A stretch of DNA of 64,000 nt. It comes from Candidatus Endonucleibacter bathymodioli (GTDB lineage: Bacteria > Pseudomonadota > Gammaproteobacteria > Pseudomonadales > Endozoicomonadaceae). The position numbers were made by a program, and so were the translations under genes. Within the stretch, counting starts at the first letter, position 1. Each line of letters starts with the position of its first letter. The notes below the pieces were generated by a model. The model was not told the origin of the DNA and did not search any database. It was given only the letters and a program-made list of their open reading frames with translations. The stretch spans positions 1-64,000 of the forward strand of contig JASXSV010000007.1 of the NCBI GenBank assembly GCA_030674915.1. Direction: 5' to 3'. Positions 17,565 through 27,101 of the stretch are shown here, piece by piece.

Positions 17565-18762
17565 GAGACCTTTGCACGATAACGCTGCATAAGCCCCACT
17601 ATTAATTAAATCGTATTTTTTGAGGATAAAGCCTTAAAAAACACGATTTCAGTTCGAATATGCGCCATTCTAGCCATTTTACCCTTCATTTTCTATTTTC
17701 AGGCGCAACTTACCTGCTGAATCGATAAACCTCGTTTAATATTGTGCGCCACGCACATTATTTCAAAATGTGTGCGGTTTCGGCTTTAGCCAAGATAACG
17801 AGCTTTCGCCATGCCATAGTGTAATTTTAAAACGCCAAATACTTGCTCCACAGTGCAGCGCACACCAGAATGTAAACGGTTAAAGCACTTATCATGTTCT
17901 GTTAATGGTTTATTTCATAAGCACGATTTATTATTCTGTTATCAATATTTCTATCATCCAGCCATTCACTGTGCTTATTGCTGGAATAGGCACTATCCGC
18001 ATAAACAGACGACTCTTCACCATCTAATAGCCCAGTGAAACAATTTGAATCGTGAACATTTCCTGCTGTGTAATCGATAGATTTGATCAGCCCATCATCA
18101 TCGACATTTATGTGCGACTTATAGCCGTAGGTACTTTTACTCTTCCCGTCAGAACCGGATTTCACGTTCCACTTCGCGTCAGGATTCTGTGTTGAGTGCT
18201 TGTCTTTATCCTTATTTGGACGACACTGTTTAGCCTCAATTACGCTAGCATCAACAATACTGATACCTCCAGATTTAATATAAAGACCTTTATCTATAAG
18301 CTGGGAATTGATTTCTTGAAGCAACTTATCCATAAGCAACAACTTATCGAGCGTCTGTCTAAATCGCCAAAAAGTATTGTGGTCCGGCACTGACTCTGAA
18401 ATGTCGAGCGCAATAAATCGACAAAATAAAAGATCGCGAGCAAGTTGTTTCTCTAGGGCCGAATCGCTTAATTTATACCAACTTTGCAGCAGCAGTGCCT
18501 TAAACATCATCAGTGGAGGCCATGCCTTTTCGCCTCGAGAACTTGAATGTATATCTTTCAGATGATGCTCTAAGCGAGCCCAATCAATGAGTTCATAGAC
18601 AGAGTCGAGTTCTTTCACTGCATCGTGATCAATCAGCATTGAATCTGCTAGACTGCGTTGTTTCAGATTTTTCTAAGCCATAATTTCACCGAAAGACATT
18701 GATTGTGCAAGGATTGTTATACCTGATTTTCAGTTGTTTAGCGCGACTCGTGCAAAGGTCTC
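17565..18762 (-). mobile_element. IS5-family element copy 3
   Basis: Complete ends (GAGACCTTTGCACGA and complement) flanked on both sides by TCAGT, an exact 5-base target duplication. This is therefore a clean insertion event. The transposase it carries is broken. Confidence 0.93.
17699..18681 (-). pseudogene. IS5-family transposase with stop and frameshift
   Basis: Compared with the intact copy at 10494, codon 3 is TAG (as in copy 1) and one base is missing in the codons for AYRNKP (GCTTATCGAAAT has become GCTTATGAAAT near 17916). This ends the protein before the catalytic Glu. A 245-residue frame beginning MLIDHDAV (18639-17902) remains open. Confidence 0.9.
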
Positions 18763-19880
18763 TCAGTATTTATTTAAATAATTTAAGATTTTTTGCTGGT
18801 ACTCGTATATTTATTATGGTTAGATAGCACTTTTTATGATTAAGGTGGTTATAATGAAGATATTTTATTGGAAAAACCCAACATTTATTAACTTTCAACG
18901 ATCAGGTTTTTTTTTACTATTTATGCACTTTATTATCTTACATCAACTAACTCTGGTGGAAAATGCTGCTGCGTATAACAATAAAGATGATGAAACATCT
19001 ATTCCCTTTAAAAACAGTGCTTACGAAAATAAAGAAAGTATTTCTAATGAGCTAAATCAAGACGAATCGAAATACCCATGTTCTTCCTCACCATTAACAA
19101 AAAATGGGCCTATTAAACCGACTCCAGATCCAAGATGTAATTTTACTGTAACAGATAAAGATGGATCGGAAGTCAATAAAAAAACACAAGAAATATCCAT
19201 ATGCTTTGATTCCTTATCTTCGGTCTCTCATATTTTAAAAAATAGAATACAGATGAATACCTTACCATTAGTTAGCTTATACACTGACGTTAAACAATTA
19301 TTATTTATTGGCACCGTTGATAAAGAAACCAGTAATGATTTTTATTCTTTCCCTTTCGAATACAATTCACAAGTTCGTGGACCTAAAATTATGGTGGTAG
19401 AGCCAGAACACAACAACCAGACTTCAGCTGATGTAAGTGGGCAAGGAGGTAATAATTCAGAGCATGACTCAGGATCAGCGATAGGTTTTAATTATATTAT
19501 TGATGAGGATGATGATTCGACATGCTCTTTGGCTATAAGTTTCAATCCTTTCCAGTTGTTTCACATACTTGACGATACAACACTTGACATATCTTCTGTG
19601 GAGCTATTCCGACTACACCCATACTTCAAATATTTTGATATATATATTACTCGTTATGGAGATTATGATAATCACGATATTGCTATAGACTTTCAACCAA
19701 AAAAGGCTGACCAGCATCTATGCAATATATCTAGACTTAAAAATGAGGATATTTTAATCCCACAGTCTGGTAAGAATATAATCATTTCGTGTGCGTCTGT
19801 TAATGATAAAACAATGACTATAATTGTTACAAATAAAAAACCTTTAGCATAAAAAGATTCATTCCAAGTTTTTATTTACT

Positions 19881-20963
19881 CGCGGATTTTAGTCATAAGT
19901 GCGCCATATTGAAAAAGTTGAGCCAGAGGGTACACTTACGGTTCGACCAAAAACCAATGTGAGACCACTTATGAATAAGCGTTATACCCACCTGACTCAA
20001 GAAGAAAGATACCAGATTTGGTCAGAGGAAAAAGCAGGAGTTTCAAATGAAATTATCGCCCAAGACTTAGGGCGTGATTTGAGTACCGTCAAAAGAGAGT
20101 TGGCTAGAAATACAGGGGCTAGAGGTTATCGCCCGAAGCAAGCACATAATTTTGCGCAGGAACGTCATCAACAGAAACCCAAAGCGACCAAGATGGTAGC
20201 TGAACTGAAAGATAAAATTACTGACAGACTAAGTAAGCAGTGGAGCCCTGAGCAAATACAAGGACGCCTTAAACGAGATAATCAACCTTCTGTATGTCCC
20301 GCTACGATTTACCAGTTTATTCGAGAGGACAAAGCTGAGGGTGGTTGCTTGTATCAACATCTTCGGCACAAGAAGTATAAGCAAAGAACAGGAAAGCCCG
20401 ATGCACGAGGCCAGATCCGAAACCGTGTTAGCATTGATGATCGACCTGGAATTGTGGATCAAAAAATACGTTTAGGCGATTGGGAAGCAGACACTGTAAT
20501 TGGCAAAAGACACAAGGGTGTACTGGTTACATTAACGGAAAGAGTGAGTAAATTAAATTTGGTAAAACGTGTTCCTTCAAAGCACGCTGACGTGGTGACG
20601 AAAGCAATTATAACGATGCTCAAGCCTTACCAAACAGACTTACTCACGATCACATTTGATAACGGAAAGGAGTTTGCCTTTCATGAAAAAATCAAGAAAA
20701 AGCTTAACGTAGATACCTATTTTGCTCACCCTTACTCCTCGTGGGAACGAGGTTTGAATGAAAATCATAATGGTTTGATAAGACAATATTTGCCCAAAAG
20801 CCAATCTTTGGATAATGTCACTGACAAAGAAATTTTAGATATACAAAACCGACTAAACCAAAGACCAAGAAAACTGTTAGACTTTAAAACACCTGATGAG
20901 ATTTATAGTGAAATGGCGTTAGCTGCATAAATTTTAAGGGCGCACTTATGACTAAAATCCGCG
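19881..20963 (+). mobile_element. IS30-family element copy B, intact
   Basis: 1083 bp with perfect-looking terminal repeats starting CGCGGATTTTAGTCATAAG, flanked by the 3-base duplication ACT. It is inserted inside the secreted-protein gene described at 18854-21849. Confidence 0.95.
19971..20930 (+). CDS. IS30-family transposase (intact)
   Basis: Seen: 319 residues from MNKRYTHLTQEERYQIW. An N-terminal helix-turn-helix (NEIIAQDLGRDLSTVKREL) is followed by LSKQWSPEQIQGRL and the DDE integrase core: GDWEADTVIGKRH (first Asp), TFDNGKEFA (second Asp), and YSSWERGLNENHNGLIRQYLPK (catalytic Glu). These are IS30 signatures. A GTG at 19899 is open upstream, but it lies almost inside the terminal repeat, so the ATG is preferred. 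Copy A at 8735 has the same gene with an 8-base deletion. The near-identity of the two copies suggests recent activity. Confidence 0.94.
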   Translation: MNKRYTHLTQEERYQIWSEEKAGVSNEIIAQDLGRDLSTVKRELARNTGARGYRPKQAHNFAQERHQQKPKATKMVAELKDKITDRLSKQWSPEQIQGRLKRDNQPSVCPATIYQFIREDKAEGGCLYQHLRHKKYKQRTGKPDARGQIRNRVSIDDRPGIVDQKIRLGDWEADTVIGKRHKGVLVTLTERVSKLNLVKRVPSKHADVVTKAIITMLKPYQTDLLTITFDNGKEFAFHEKIKKKLNVDTYFAHPYSSWERGLNENHNGLIRQYLPKSQSLDNVTDKEILDIQNRLNQRPRKLLDFKTPDEIYSEMALAA

Positions 20964-21849
20964 ACTTATAAAAAATGGCACACATGGTTTTAGTTGTAAT
21001 TCAACCATGCTAGAAATGCTAAAAAATGTATCTTTCTTATATAACCCAACCATAGGACTTGCTACTATATTAAGTGCATCCTGTTTAAAGTTATTCAGTT
21101 CCTCATTAAGAGCAACCAGTAGCGCTAAAAAACCATCATGGTTATTAATGTCTACTCTATATTTATTAAATAATATTTCAGGTGTTGCACTAGCACCAGA
21201 ACATGGACAACCAACCATAATTAATGCACCAGATACAATATCTCCTACAGTAATAGGCATAGGCATTCTAGTGACTGCTGGTTCTTGCATTGTATGTTTA
21301 TTAGTCTTTCAATGTAGGGAATCCTGCAAAGGAATATGTCAGAAACATAATAAAGACACTGTCACAAATGATAAAGACCCAGAAAAAGAACTTATGATTA
21401 TGAAAACATCAAATGAACAAAATGAACAAAATAAAGAAGCTACCAGCCTACCATTGGATAAAATAGTTACAGCGACAGTCTGTAATGCTGGTCAATCTAA
21501 ATCAATAATACCTAGCGCTCCAGCGGCTAAAGAAGACGACAAAAAAACACCTATGAGCATGAGAACATCAGATACTGTTTTAAAAGAAAATGAGCCTGAA
21601 AAAGAAGTATCATACTTACAGTTAGATAAAATAGTTACAGAGCCAACATGTAATGATGGTGAATCTAAAGTAATAATAGATACTCATCAGATGGAGTTCG
21701 TAAAGATGAATAATAAAGAAGCTTCCTGTCCACCATCACCTAGTGACATTGCTATAACGGAAAACTGTAATGCTCGTGAATCTAAAGATGGTTCTTCACC
21801 ACAAAGTGGATGGAAATGGGGGGGATGGTTCAGAAGCAATAAAAAATAA

Positions 21850-22339
21850 TTTGAAGGCACAAGAGGTTTCCATATCTTGTTAAACAATAGCGCCCACAAA
21901 GATAAATGCGTGATGTGAATGATTATTTCATTTTTACGCTTGGTATTATTCTATACATGGAAACAATTTTCTAACCAGAAAACAGCATCTGAGTAAGCCC
22001 AACATGCCTATATCCATCTTTCTAAAGTCAGTCACTAGCGAACTTTTTCATAAGAGATGCATGTTACTCTGAACCCATATTCTAAACCAACCACCACTTG
22101 TTCATTCTAGCTCTGCATAGGAACCAAGCGCCAATGATAATACAAATATTAAATCAATCAGTATCTACTAAAAGACACTGACTCAAACCAGGTAAAGGTT
22201 ACCAAACACAACATTACAGCCTGTAGCTGTAACTATTTAATCTAATGATATGCAGGCAATTGTTTTTTTAGGCTCATTTTTTTAAATAGCATATTGCACT
22301 CTAACAACCCTAGGTCTTTTTTTTTATTTTCTTCATCAT
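21850..22339. other. Intergenic region between convergent paralogues
   Basis: About 490 bases between the 3' ends of the broken gene (plus) and its paralogue (minus). No frame or tRNA seen. A long T run lies at 22317-22325, near the paralogue's stop, and could act in termination of the minus-strand transcript only if read as A's, so no terminator is called. Confidence 0.4.
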
Positions 22340-23386
22340 TTATTCCCGTCTCTTAACCATGAGCATCAGTTTTTTCATGATGTTTTGTGCAGACACCTGT
22401 AAGATGTTGCACCAATCTTCTGTGAGTTCCGACCATTCCTCTATGTCTCTACCACAACTAAAACCCTGTGTACCATTTTCAATAAAATCCATTATAGGGA
22501 AACAAAAACTAGTCACTACTTTTTTTATACTAACAGGCTTTTTATTTGTAAAAACTATAGTTATAAATTCATCCTTAATAGACTCACACAAAATAACTAT
22601 CTCTTTACCAGACTGTGGAATTACAATATCCTCATTTTCTAGTCTAGATATATTGCATAGGTACTGGTCAATATTTTTCGGTTTAAAGTCTATAGAAATA
22701 CCGCTATTATCATAACTTCCATAACGAGTAAGATATATGTTAAAATCTTTGAAATATGGGTGTTCGCGTACAAATCTAAGACGAGTAAGATCCATTTTTT
22801 TATTGTCAGATATTTGATAAAAAACCTGCGAAGGATTTAAAATGATAGCCAAATAAAATACAGAAGGGTTCGCATTAATAATGCGAGTAAAATCTGTAAC
22901 AAAGACAGAGTCAAACTTTAGATTATTACTTCCCTGTTCACTTACGTCACTTGCACTTGCAGACTGGTGACTGTGTTCTGCTTCTATTACTGCCTCTGCA
23001 GGGTTACAACTTTGTTGATTGTTTTCTAAAGGACAAGACCGCGAATTATCACTTGTTTCTTTAACCATAACCTTAGATTTTTTAGCAAATAAAAATTCCA
23101 CGCATTGCGCATTAGATACAATCAACACTGGTAATATATTAATATCTTTTCTGTTGTCTACAATACTGGCGACAGAAGATAAATAACTCATACTGAAGGG
23201 TGTTTCTTGTACTTTTCTGTGACCTTCCGAGCTGCATTTACTTTTTATATGAGATGTATCGCCATACGCCGCAGCATTTTCCACCAGAATTAGGTGATGT
23301 AATATCATAAAGTGTATAACTAGTAAAAAAACACTTGATATTTGGAAGTTAAGCAGTGTGGAAATTCTCCACTCACATAGGTTCAT
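22340..23386 (-). CDS. Secreted protein, paralogue of the broken gene at 18854
   Basis: Seen: 348 residues. The N-terminus MNLCEWRISTLLNFQISS aligns residue for residue with its paralogue and has a signal peptide ending VENAAA. Shared blocks include HPYFKDFNIYLTRYGSYDN, YLCNISRLENEDIVIPQSGK and NGTQGFSCG. It ends shortly after the last block and lacks the membrane segment and repeat tail of the paralogue, so it may be a secreted form or a truncation. The two genes are convergent, inverted relative to each other, suggesting an inverted duplication. I recognise no known domain. AT-rich; AAGATGG precedes the start. Inferred: exported, host-facing, function unknown. Confidence 0.65.
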   Translation of the reverse strand: MNLCEWRISTLLNFQISSVFLLVIHFMILHHLILVENAAAYGDTSHIKSKCSSEGHRKVQETPFSMSYLSSVASIVDNRKDINILPVLIVSNAQCVEFLFAKKSKVMVKETSDNSRSCPLENNQQSCNPAEAVIEAEHSHQSASASDVSEQGSNNLKFDSVFVTDFTRIINANPSVFYLAIILNPSQVFYQISDNKKMDLTRLRFVREHPYFKDFNIYLTRYGSYDNSGISIDFKPKNIDQYLCNISRLENEDIVIPQSGKEIVILCESIKDEFITIVFTNKKPVSIKKVVTSFCFPIMDFIENGTQGFSCGRDIEEWSELTEDWCNILQVSAQNIMKKLMLMVKRRE

Positions 23387-23700
23387 ATAACCATCTTATA
23401 TACGAAATAGCTATTAACTCATAATAGATACACGATTGCAAAATAAAAATATTAACTAATTAAAATAAATATGAAATGCAAGTAATAATTCTATACTATC
23501 GTCCTGTTTCAAAATAATTTTCATCTCCCTTGAAGTATAAAATGTGATATTCCTTCCGGTTGCTTACGATTGAAAGCACTCTGTTAATAATTAGTATGGG
23601 ATCATATTATTGATTACCGTATGCTATTTCACAGTATTATAAAAATTCACAAATCTCGCACGGGAAATTTGGCAATCATGCCTCGCATCAAATATATGCT
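23387..23700. other. Intergenic region, nothing recognised
   Basis: AT-rich upstream region of the 22340-23386 gene, presumably carrying its promoter. No gene or clear hairpin seen. Confidence 0.4.
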
Positions 23701-23704
23701 GACA

Positions 23705-24015
23705 TATCACATCTCATTAATCTTTTGATCACAGGCTAGGCCTTGCCATTTGTTTGCGGTAGTTCATTAGCGTGAATTCTGCCCTATGCCGTAAGCTTTA
23801 CTCAAAGCCATACAATTATGATCCAGCCTGCCTTAATATTCCGTATCATTGTCAGAATAATTGCATTCAATCGTGCAGAGACATTCGTCAAGAACCTGTC
23901 TCAAAAACGCTACTGCCGATGCTTGGGTTTTATCAGGCGGGATGCCAGCATACAGCTCACGCGAAAAATCGTCAATGTCAATATATAAATGTTCACGCGC
24001 CCTGTCTTTGCGCTC
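23705..24015 (-). pseudogene. IS481-family transposase relic
   Basis: Minus-strand translation gives ERKDRAREHLYIDIDDFSR, then ASAVAFLRQVLDE, NYSDNDTEY, a stop, and further on ALSKAYGIGQN and traces of the TNGKAERV region. This follows the IS481 integrase core (YLHVAIDDxSR, AAFLRRAL, TDNGSAY, GIxxKFTR). Stops and frame shifts make it dead. The plus-strand frame at 23772-24191 is its shadow. Confidence 0.75.
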
Positions 24016-24069
24016 ACCCTAGAGCAATGGCAAGGGCAAGGGCAAGGGCAACAGTTTGGCGTCGTAATG

Positions 24070-24095
24070 AATCACCCCGCCGGGGTGATTTTTAT
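24070..24095 (+). terminator. Strong rho-independent terminator hairpin
   Basis: AATCACCCCG, a one-base centre and CGGGGTGATT form a 9-10 bp stem followed by TTTATT. No intact plus-strand gene ends just upstream, so it is probably a leftover from a lost gene. It insulates the BIR gene downstream. Confidence 0.7.
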
Positions 24096-24424
24096 TGTAG
24101 CATCTTACTTATGTTTTTGCTTGCGCTCAAAAAGATGAAAACAACACCACTAAACATCACAACTCACCTATTCCTCGTAGGATCAATCTGACCCTCTCGT
24201 TTATCGTCTACCTACACGCATATTAATAACTGGTATTACACTAGGATAGGCTCCACTCATCCAACGATGATATCGTACCAACTCAGTGTGAAACATTAAT
24301 AACCGAATCTATCTAGCATTATTGACCAGAACACCATATACTTCCCCTTACAGATGGATTAATGAGTTAATGAATTGCTTGTTATTCATAAAAAGATCAG
24401 TGCTAACAATATAGGGCGAAAAAC
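24096..24424. other. Upstream region of the BIR protein gene
   Basis: About 330 AT-rich bases between the terminator hairpin and ATG 24425. No frame of note. It should contain the promoter, and no operator is recognisable. Confidence 0.4.
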
Positions 24425-26401
24425 ATGAAGTATGTAAAGTACATGAAAGTTTCCTGGTTGTTTTTTGTATATCAACTAAGTTTTCCATGTATCGCTACTG
24501 ATACAGTGAGCATCACCAATAATGAACTAGATCTTAGCACCTACAGATACTATATAGGAAAGGATATCGATGTAGACTGTAGAATCTCTATGTTTGAGAC
24601 AGGAGTTTCAGCTAACGCTATTTCTGGGACCATAACAAATAATATAAGCAGTGAATGTCATATTGAGTTAGGCGCTACAAAATTACGCTGGCAGCAGCCA
24701 CTAGATTCTTCAGCACAATTTATACTTGCTATTGCCTGCAATAATAACATTACATTTATTCTATCTACATTAAAGACTTTATTTAATGATAGCGCAGATA
24801 CTATATTTTATACTGAACCAAAGAAGAGCAAATCAATATTTATATCAACTGCTTTAGTAGAGTTCGAAGTGTGGGAGTTTCCGTTGAGTTTTAAACGTAG
24901 TGGAGAAATTGAAATAGCAGTTCATGGTTGTGGCTTTCTCCCTACGATATCTCAATGGGAAGCATCTGACTCAGATATTGAGAAAGATACTTCTGAAGTT
25001 ATCTTAAGTTTTTTAAAGAAAAAATGCGTTCCCAGCCTTTGTGAAAATACCAAGACTATAAATGCATTGAAATGTAATACAAAGCATAGCTCACTACATG
25101 CATACTCTAGTATTCTACCTGATTTCTTTTATCAGGATTTTTTACAGGTGCGTCCTGAAGTAAACATCGTATTCCCAGCAACATCATCAAAGCCTCAAAT
25201 CCACCACAACGCATATTCTATAGCTAGACAGAAGGCAACTAAAACCAAAGATAATCTAGCAAATTTGACCGCTAATAGGGCTAATAAAATTAACCCATAT
25301 AATTTAAAAGGGTCGTTACCTTCTTTAATTGATATAGTTACTCCATTAAAACATAAAACCAACGACGTCACAAAGGCAGCTCAAATAGATCTCTCTGAAA
25401 CACATAATCGAGCTTTAACTTTCAAACATCCTATTGATATTGAGAGAGACATGCTTAACAGAGATAATATAACCGTTGATAGCATGGCTAACTCCGGCTT
25501 TTCTTATGTGGGAGGCAATAATGTTAAATGTTTTTCTTGTGGAATTATATTATCTAACTGGGAGAAAGGTGATGTACCGAAAATAGAGCATACATTGTAT
25601 TCCGAAGAATGCACGCATGTGAAAACACATATTACACCTTATTTAACTGACACTGAAAAATATACTTTAAGCGAAAAAATGATAAAAAAGACAAGAGATA
25701 ATATTATTTATGCAGCCCAAAATGGTAATTTCATATCGATCACTGAAGACGCCCAAGTAAATTATTCTTGTTTATATGGAGAAACAGAAGCCGTAAAATT
25801 TGCAAACTTATCCCAAAAGGAATTAGAGCTATATGATGAAGGAATAGATAATGACGAATTTACAGATAAGATTACTAACAGTATTCTACTTATTTCACAA
25901 GAAATATACTCAGAGTTACAAAGTATGACCGAAGTAGCCGATCTTGTTTCAACCAGAAGGTCACCGTTTATAGAATTGCTACGTGTATATTCTAATCGTC
26001 TAGATGAGGTAAAGCATCTTAAGAAAACCACATTTAGGTTTGGTATTTATTTCGACATTGAACCTCACTACAAAGGTATTAATCAATTAACTACTCTTTT
26101 TAACACTAATGAAAATTTCATTATAATAAACAATGAGTTTAGTAAGTTGATTAAACTTCACATGACGCAAGGTTTTTTACCATCACTGATCGAGAAAGTT
26201 ATCCATGACACAGCCATTAAACATGAGAACAAGATACGTACTGCATACAACACGGCACAGTGTTTCAACAATATAGGTGTACTTCCTATTTTCTCATGCT
26301 ATCTCAATTTATTATATAAAATAGTGCAACCCATGCAACCCATAATGTTTAGTACAGGAGTGTCAGCACAGAACCGAGAAGAAGCTAACATGGATATCTA
26401 A
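24425..26401 (+). CDS. BIR-domain (inhibitor-of-apoptosis-like) secreted protein
   Basis: Seen: 658 residues. Residues 1-25 form a hydrophobic Sec-type signal (WLFFVYQLSFPCIA). Residues about 329-400 form a BIR domain: the AGF-Y-G equivalent SGFSYVGGNNVKCFSC, then LSNWEKGD, with zinc ligands Cys369, Cys372, His389 and Cys396 spaced CX2CX16HX6C, exactly the family pattern. Known: BIR domains are almost exclusively eukaryotic or viral and block caspases or bind their regulators. Intranuclear Endozoicomonadaceae of mussels are reported to carry host-derived IAP genes. Inferred: an anti-apoptotic effector. There is a single BIR and no C-terminal RING. The flanking 330 N-terminal and 260 C-terminal residues match nothing I recognise. 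The signal peptide is odd for a cytosolic target and would imply export by way of the periplasm. A terminator hairpin lies upstream and a MITE-like element follows 60 bases after the stop. Confidence 0.85.
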   Translation: MKYVKYMKVSWLFFVYQLSFPCIATDTVSITNNELDLSTYRYYIGKDIDVDCRISMFETGVSANAISGTITNNISSECHIELGATKLRWQQPLDSSAQFILAIACNNNITFILSTLKTLFNDSADTIFYTEPKKSKSIFISTALVEFEVWEFPLSFKRSGEIEIAVHGCGFLPTISQWEASDSDIEKDTSEVILSFLKKKCVPSLCENTKTINALKCNTKHSSLHAYSSILPDFFYQDFLQVRPEVNIVFPATSSKPQIHHNAYSIARQKATKTKDNLANLTANRANKINPYNLKGSLPSLIDIVTPLKHKTNDVTKAAQIDLSETHNRALTFKHPIDIERDMLNRDNITVDSMANSGFSYVGGNNVKCFSCGIILSNWEKGDVPKIEHTLYSEECTHVKTHITPYLTDTEKYTLSEKMIKKTRDNIIYAAQNGNFISITEDAQVNYSCLYGETEAVKFANLSQKELELYDEGIDNDEFTDKITNSILLISQEIYSELQSMTEVADLVSTRRSPFIELLRVYSNRLDEVKHLKKTTFRFGIYFDIEPHYKGINQLTTLFNTNENFIIINNEFSKLIKLHMTQGFLPSLIEKVIHDTAIKHENKIRTAYNTAQCFNNIGVLPIFSCYLNLLYKIVQPMQPIMFSTGVSAQNREEANMDI

Positions 26402-27101
26402 AGGCATAGCAGATCTTATTGCGAGTGTAAAACCATGATCATTGGGTGAGCAGAGATATGGGTATTCCCATTTCCACTGAAGGGGTGAGGTTGTTTACTC
26501 CTCTCACTCACCCCAGACACCTACAACTCTTAGCCCCATACACCCTCGGCCGCTTCTAACCTATTCACACCTGCAATGGCAGCGGCTGATCGTTAAATTT
26601 TTTATCTCCTTTAAATAATTTTGTGTGACCGTATTATTTAATATGCGCAGTAAGCGTCTACGATAATTTGACTATAAATCAGATCATCTCCACTTTACAG
26701 TTTCTTGCCGGCATGCTCATTTTTCTAACATTTTTCTTTTCTCCGGAGCATCCTTAAAGTGGCATTTGCTGACCCCCCAATTAAACGACAACAACCTTAA
26801 AAAATACCGATAGGCAGTAACTCACTTTAGCTACACACACATAACGATAAAAAATCGATTAAAAAACGTTCAAATCCAACGACAAAATCACCATTACAGG
26901 ATTTATATCAACTTATTCATAAAAGATTTTTCATTACTATGCGGCTGTAGCCCTTGCCTAATCATTGAGTAATGAGTAGGTTTTCGGACTTAATTCACGA
27001 AGTCTAGCTATTATCTTAATCCAGACTTGCACCTACTGTCTACTGCATGTACAGTGTTGTTTTGAAATATCATTCTGTTACATTTTAGGGTATGTCGTCT
27101 A
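26402..27101. other. Intergenic region with a MITE-like element
   Basis: About 700 bases. A full MITE-like copy occupies 26459-26590. The rest is AT-rich with no gene seen and leads into the promoter of the large GLUG protein. Confidence 0.5.
26459..26590 (-). repeat. MITE-like element, full length
   Basis: Reverse-oriented copy: CCACTGAAGGGGTGAGGTTG, CTCACTCACCCCAGAC, then ATTCACACCTGCAATGGCAG. Lies directly after the BIR gene. Confidence 0.7.

Larger units (their letters stand above)
18854..21849 (+). pseudogene. Secreted/type I membrane protein gene broken by IS30 and a frameshift
   Basis: Seen: the first part (18854-19852) starts MKIFYWKNPTF after AAGGTGG, has a signal peptide ending VENAAA, and stops at TKNKKPLA-type sequence after a run of six A. 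One extra base there continues the frame as SIKRFIPSFYLL. Removing IS30 (19881-20963) and one ACT target copy then joins it in frame to IKNGTHGFSC and on to 21849. The total, 1911 bases, is divisible by three and gives 636 residues. The paralogue at 22340-23386 reads straight through the same place (SIKKVVTSF, FIENGTQGFSC). The C-terminal part has a membrane segment (IGIGILVTAGSCIVCLLVF) and a cytoplasmic-like tail with three imperfect repeats. The function is unknown. The piece 21007-21849 is open on its own but lacks a credible start. Confidence 0.85.

Noticed and set aside
24030-24060. GGCAAG simple repeat as a possible CRISPR or regulatory array
   Set aside because: Only a few 6-base units, without spacers; it falls in the degraded IS481 region. 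No CRISPR array was seen anywhere in the window.
23772-24191. 139-residue plus-strand frame with an Ala-Arg repeat
   Set aside because: Antisense to the IS481 relic, whose minus-strand translation matches the integrase core; the frame crosses a terminator hairpin.
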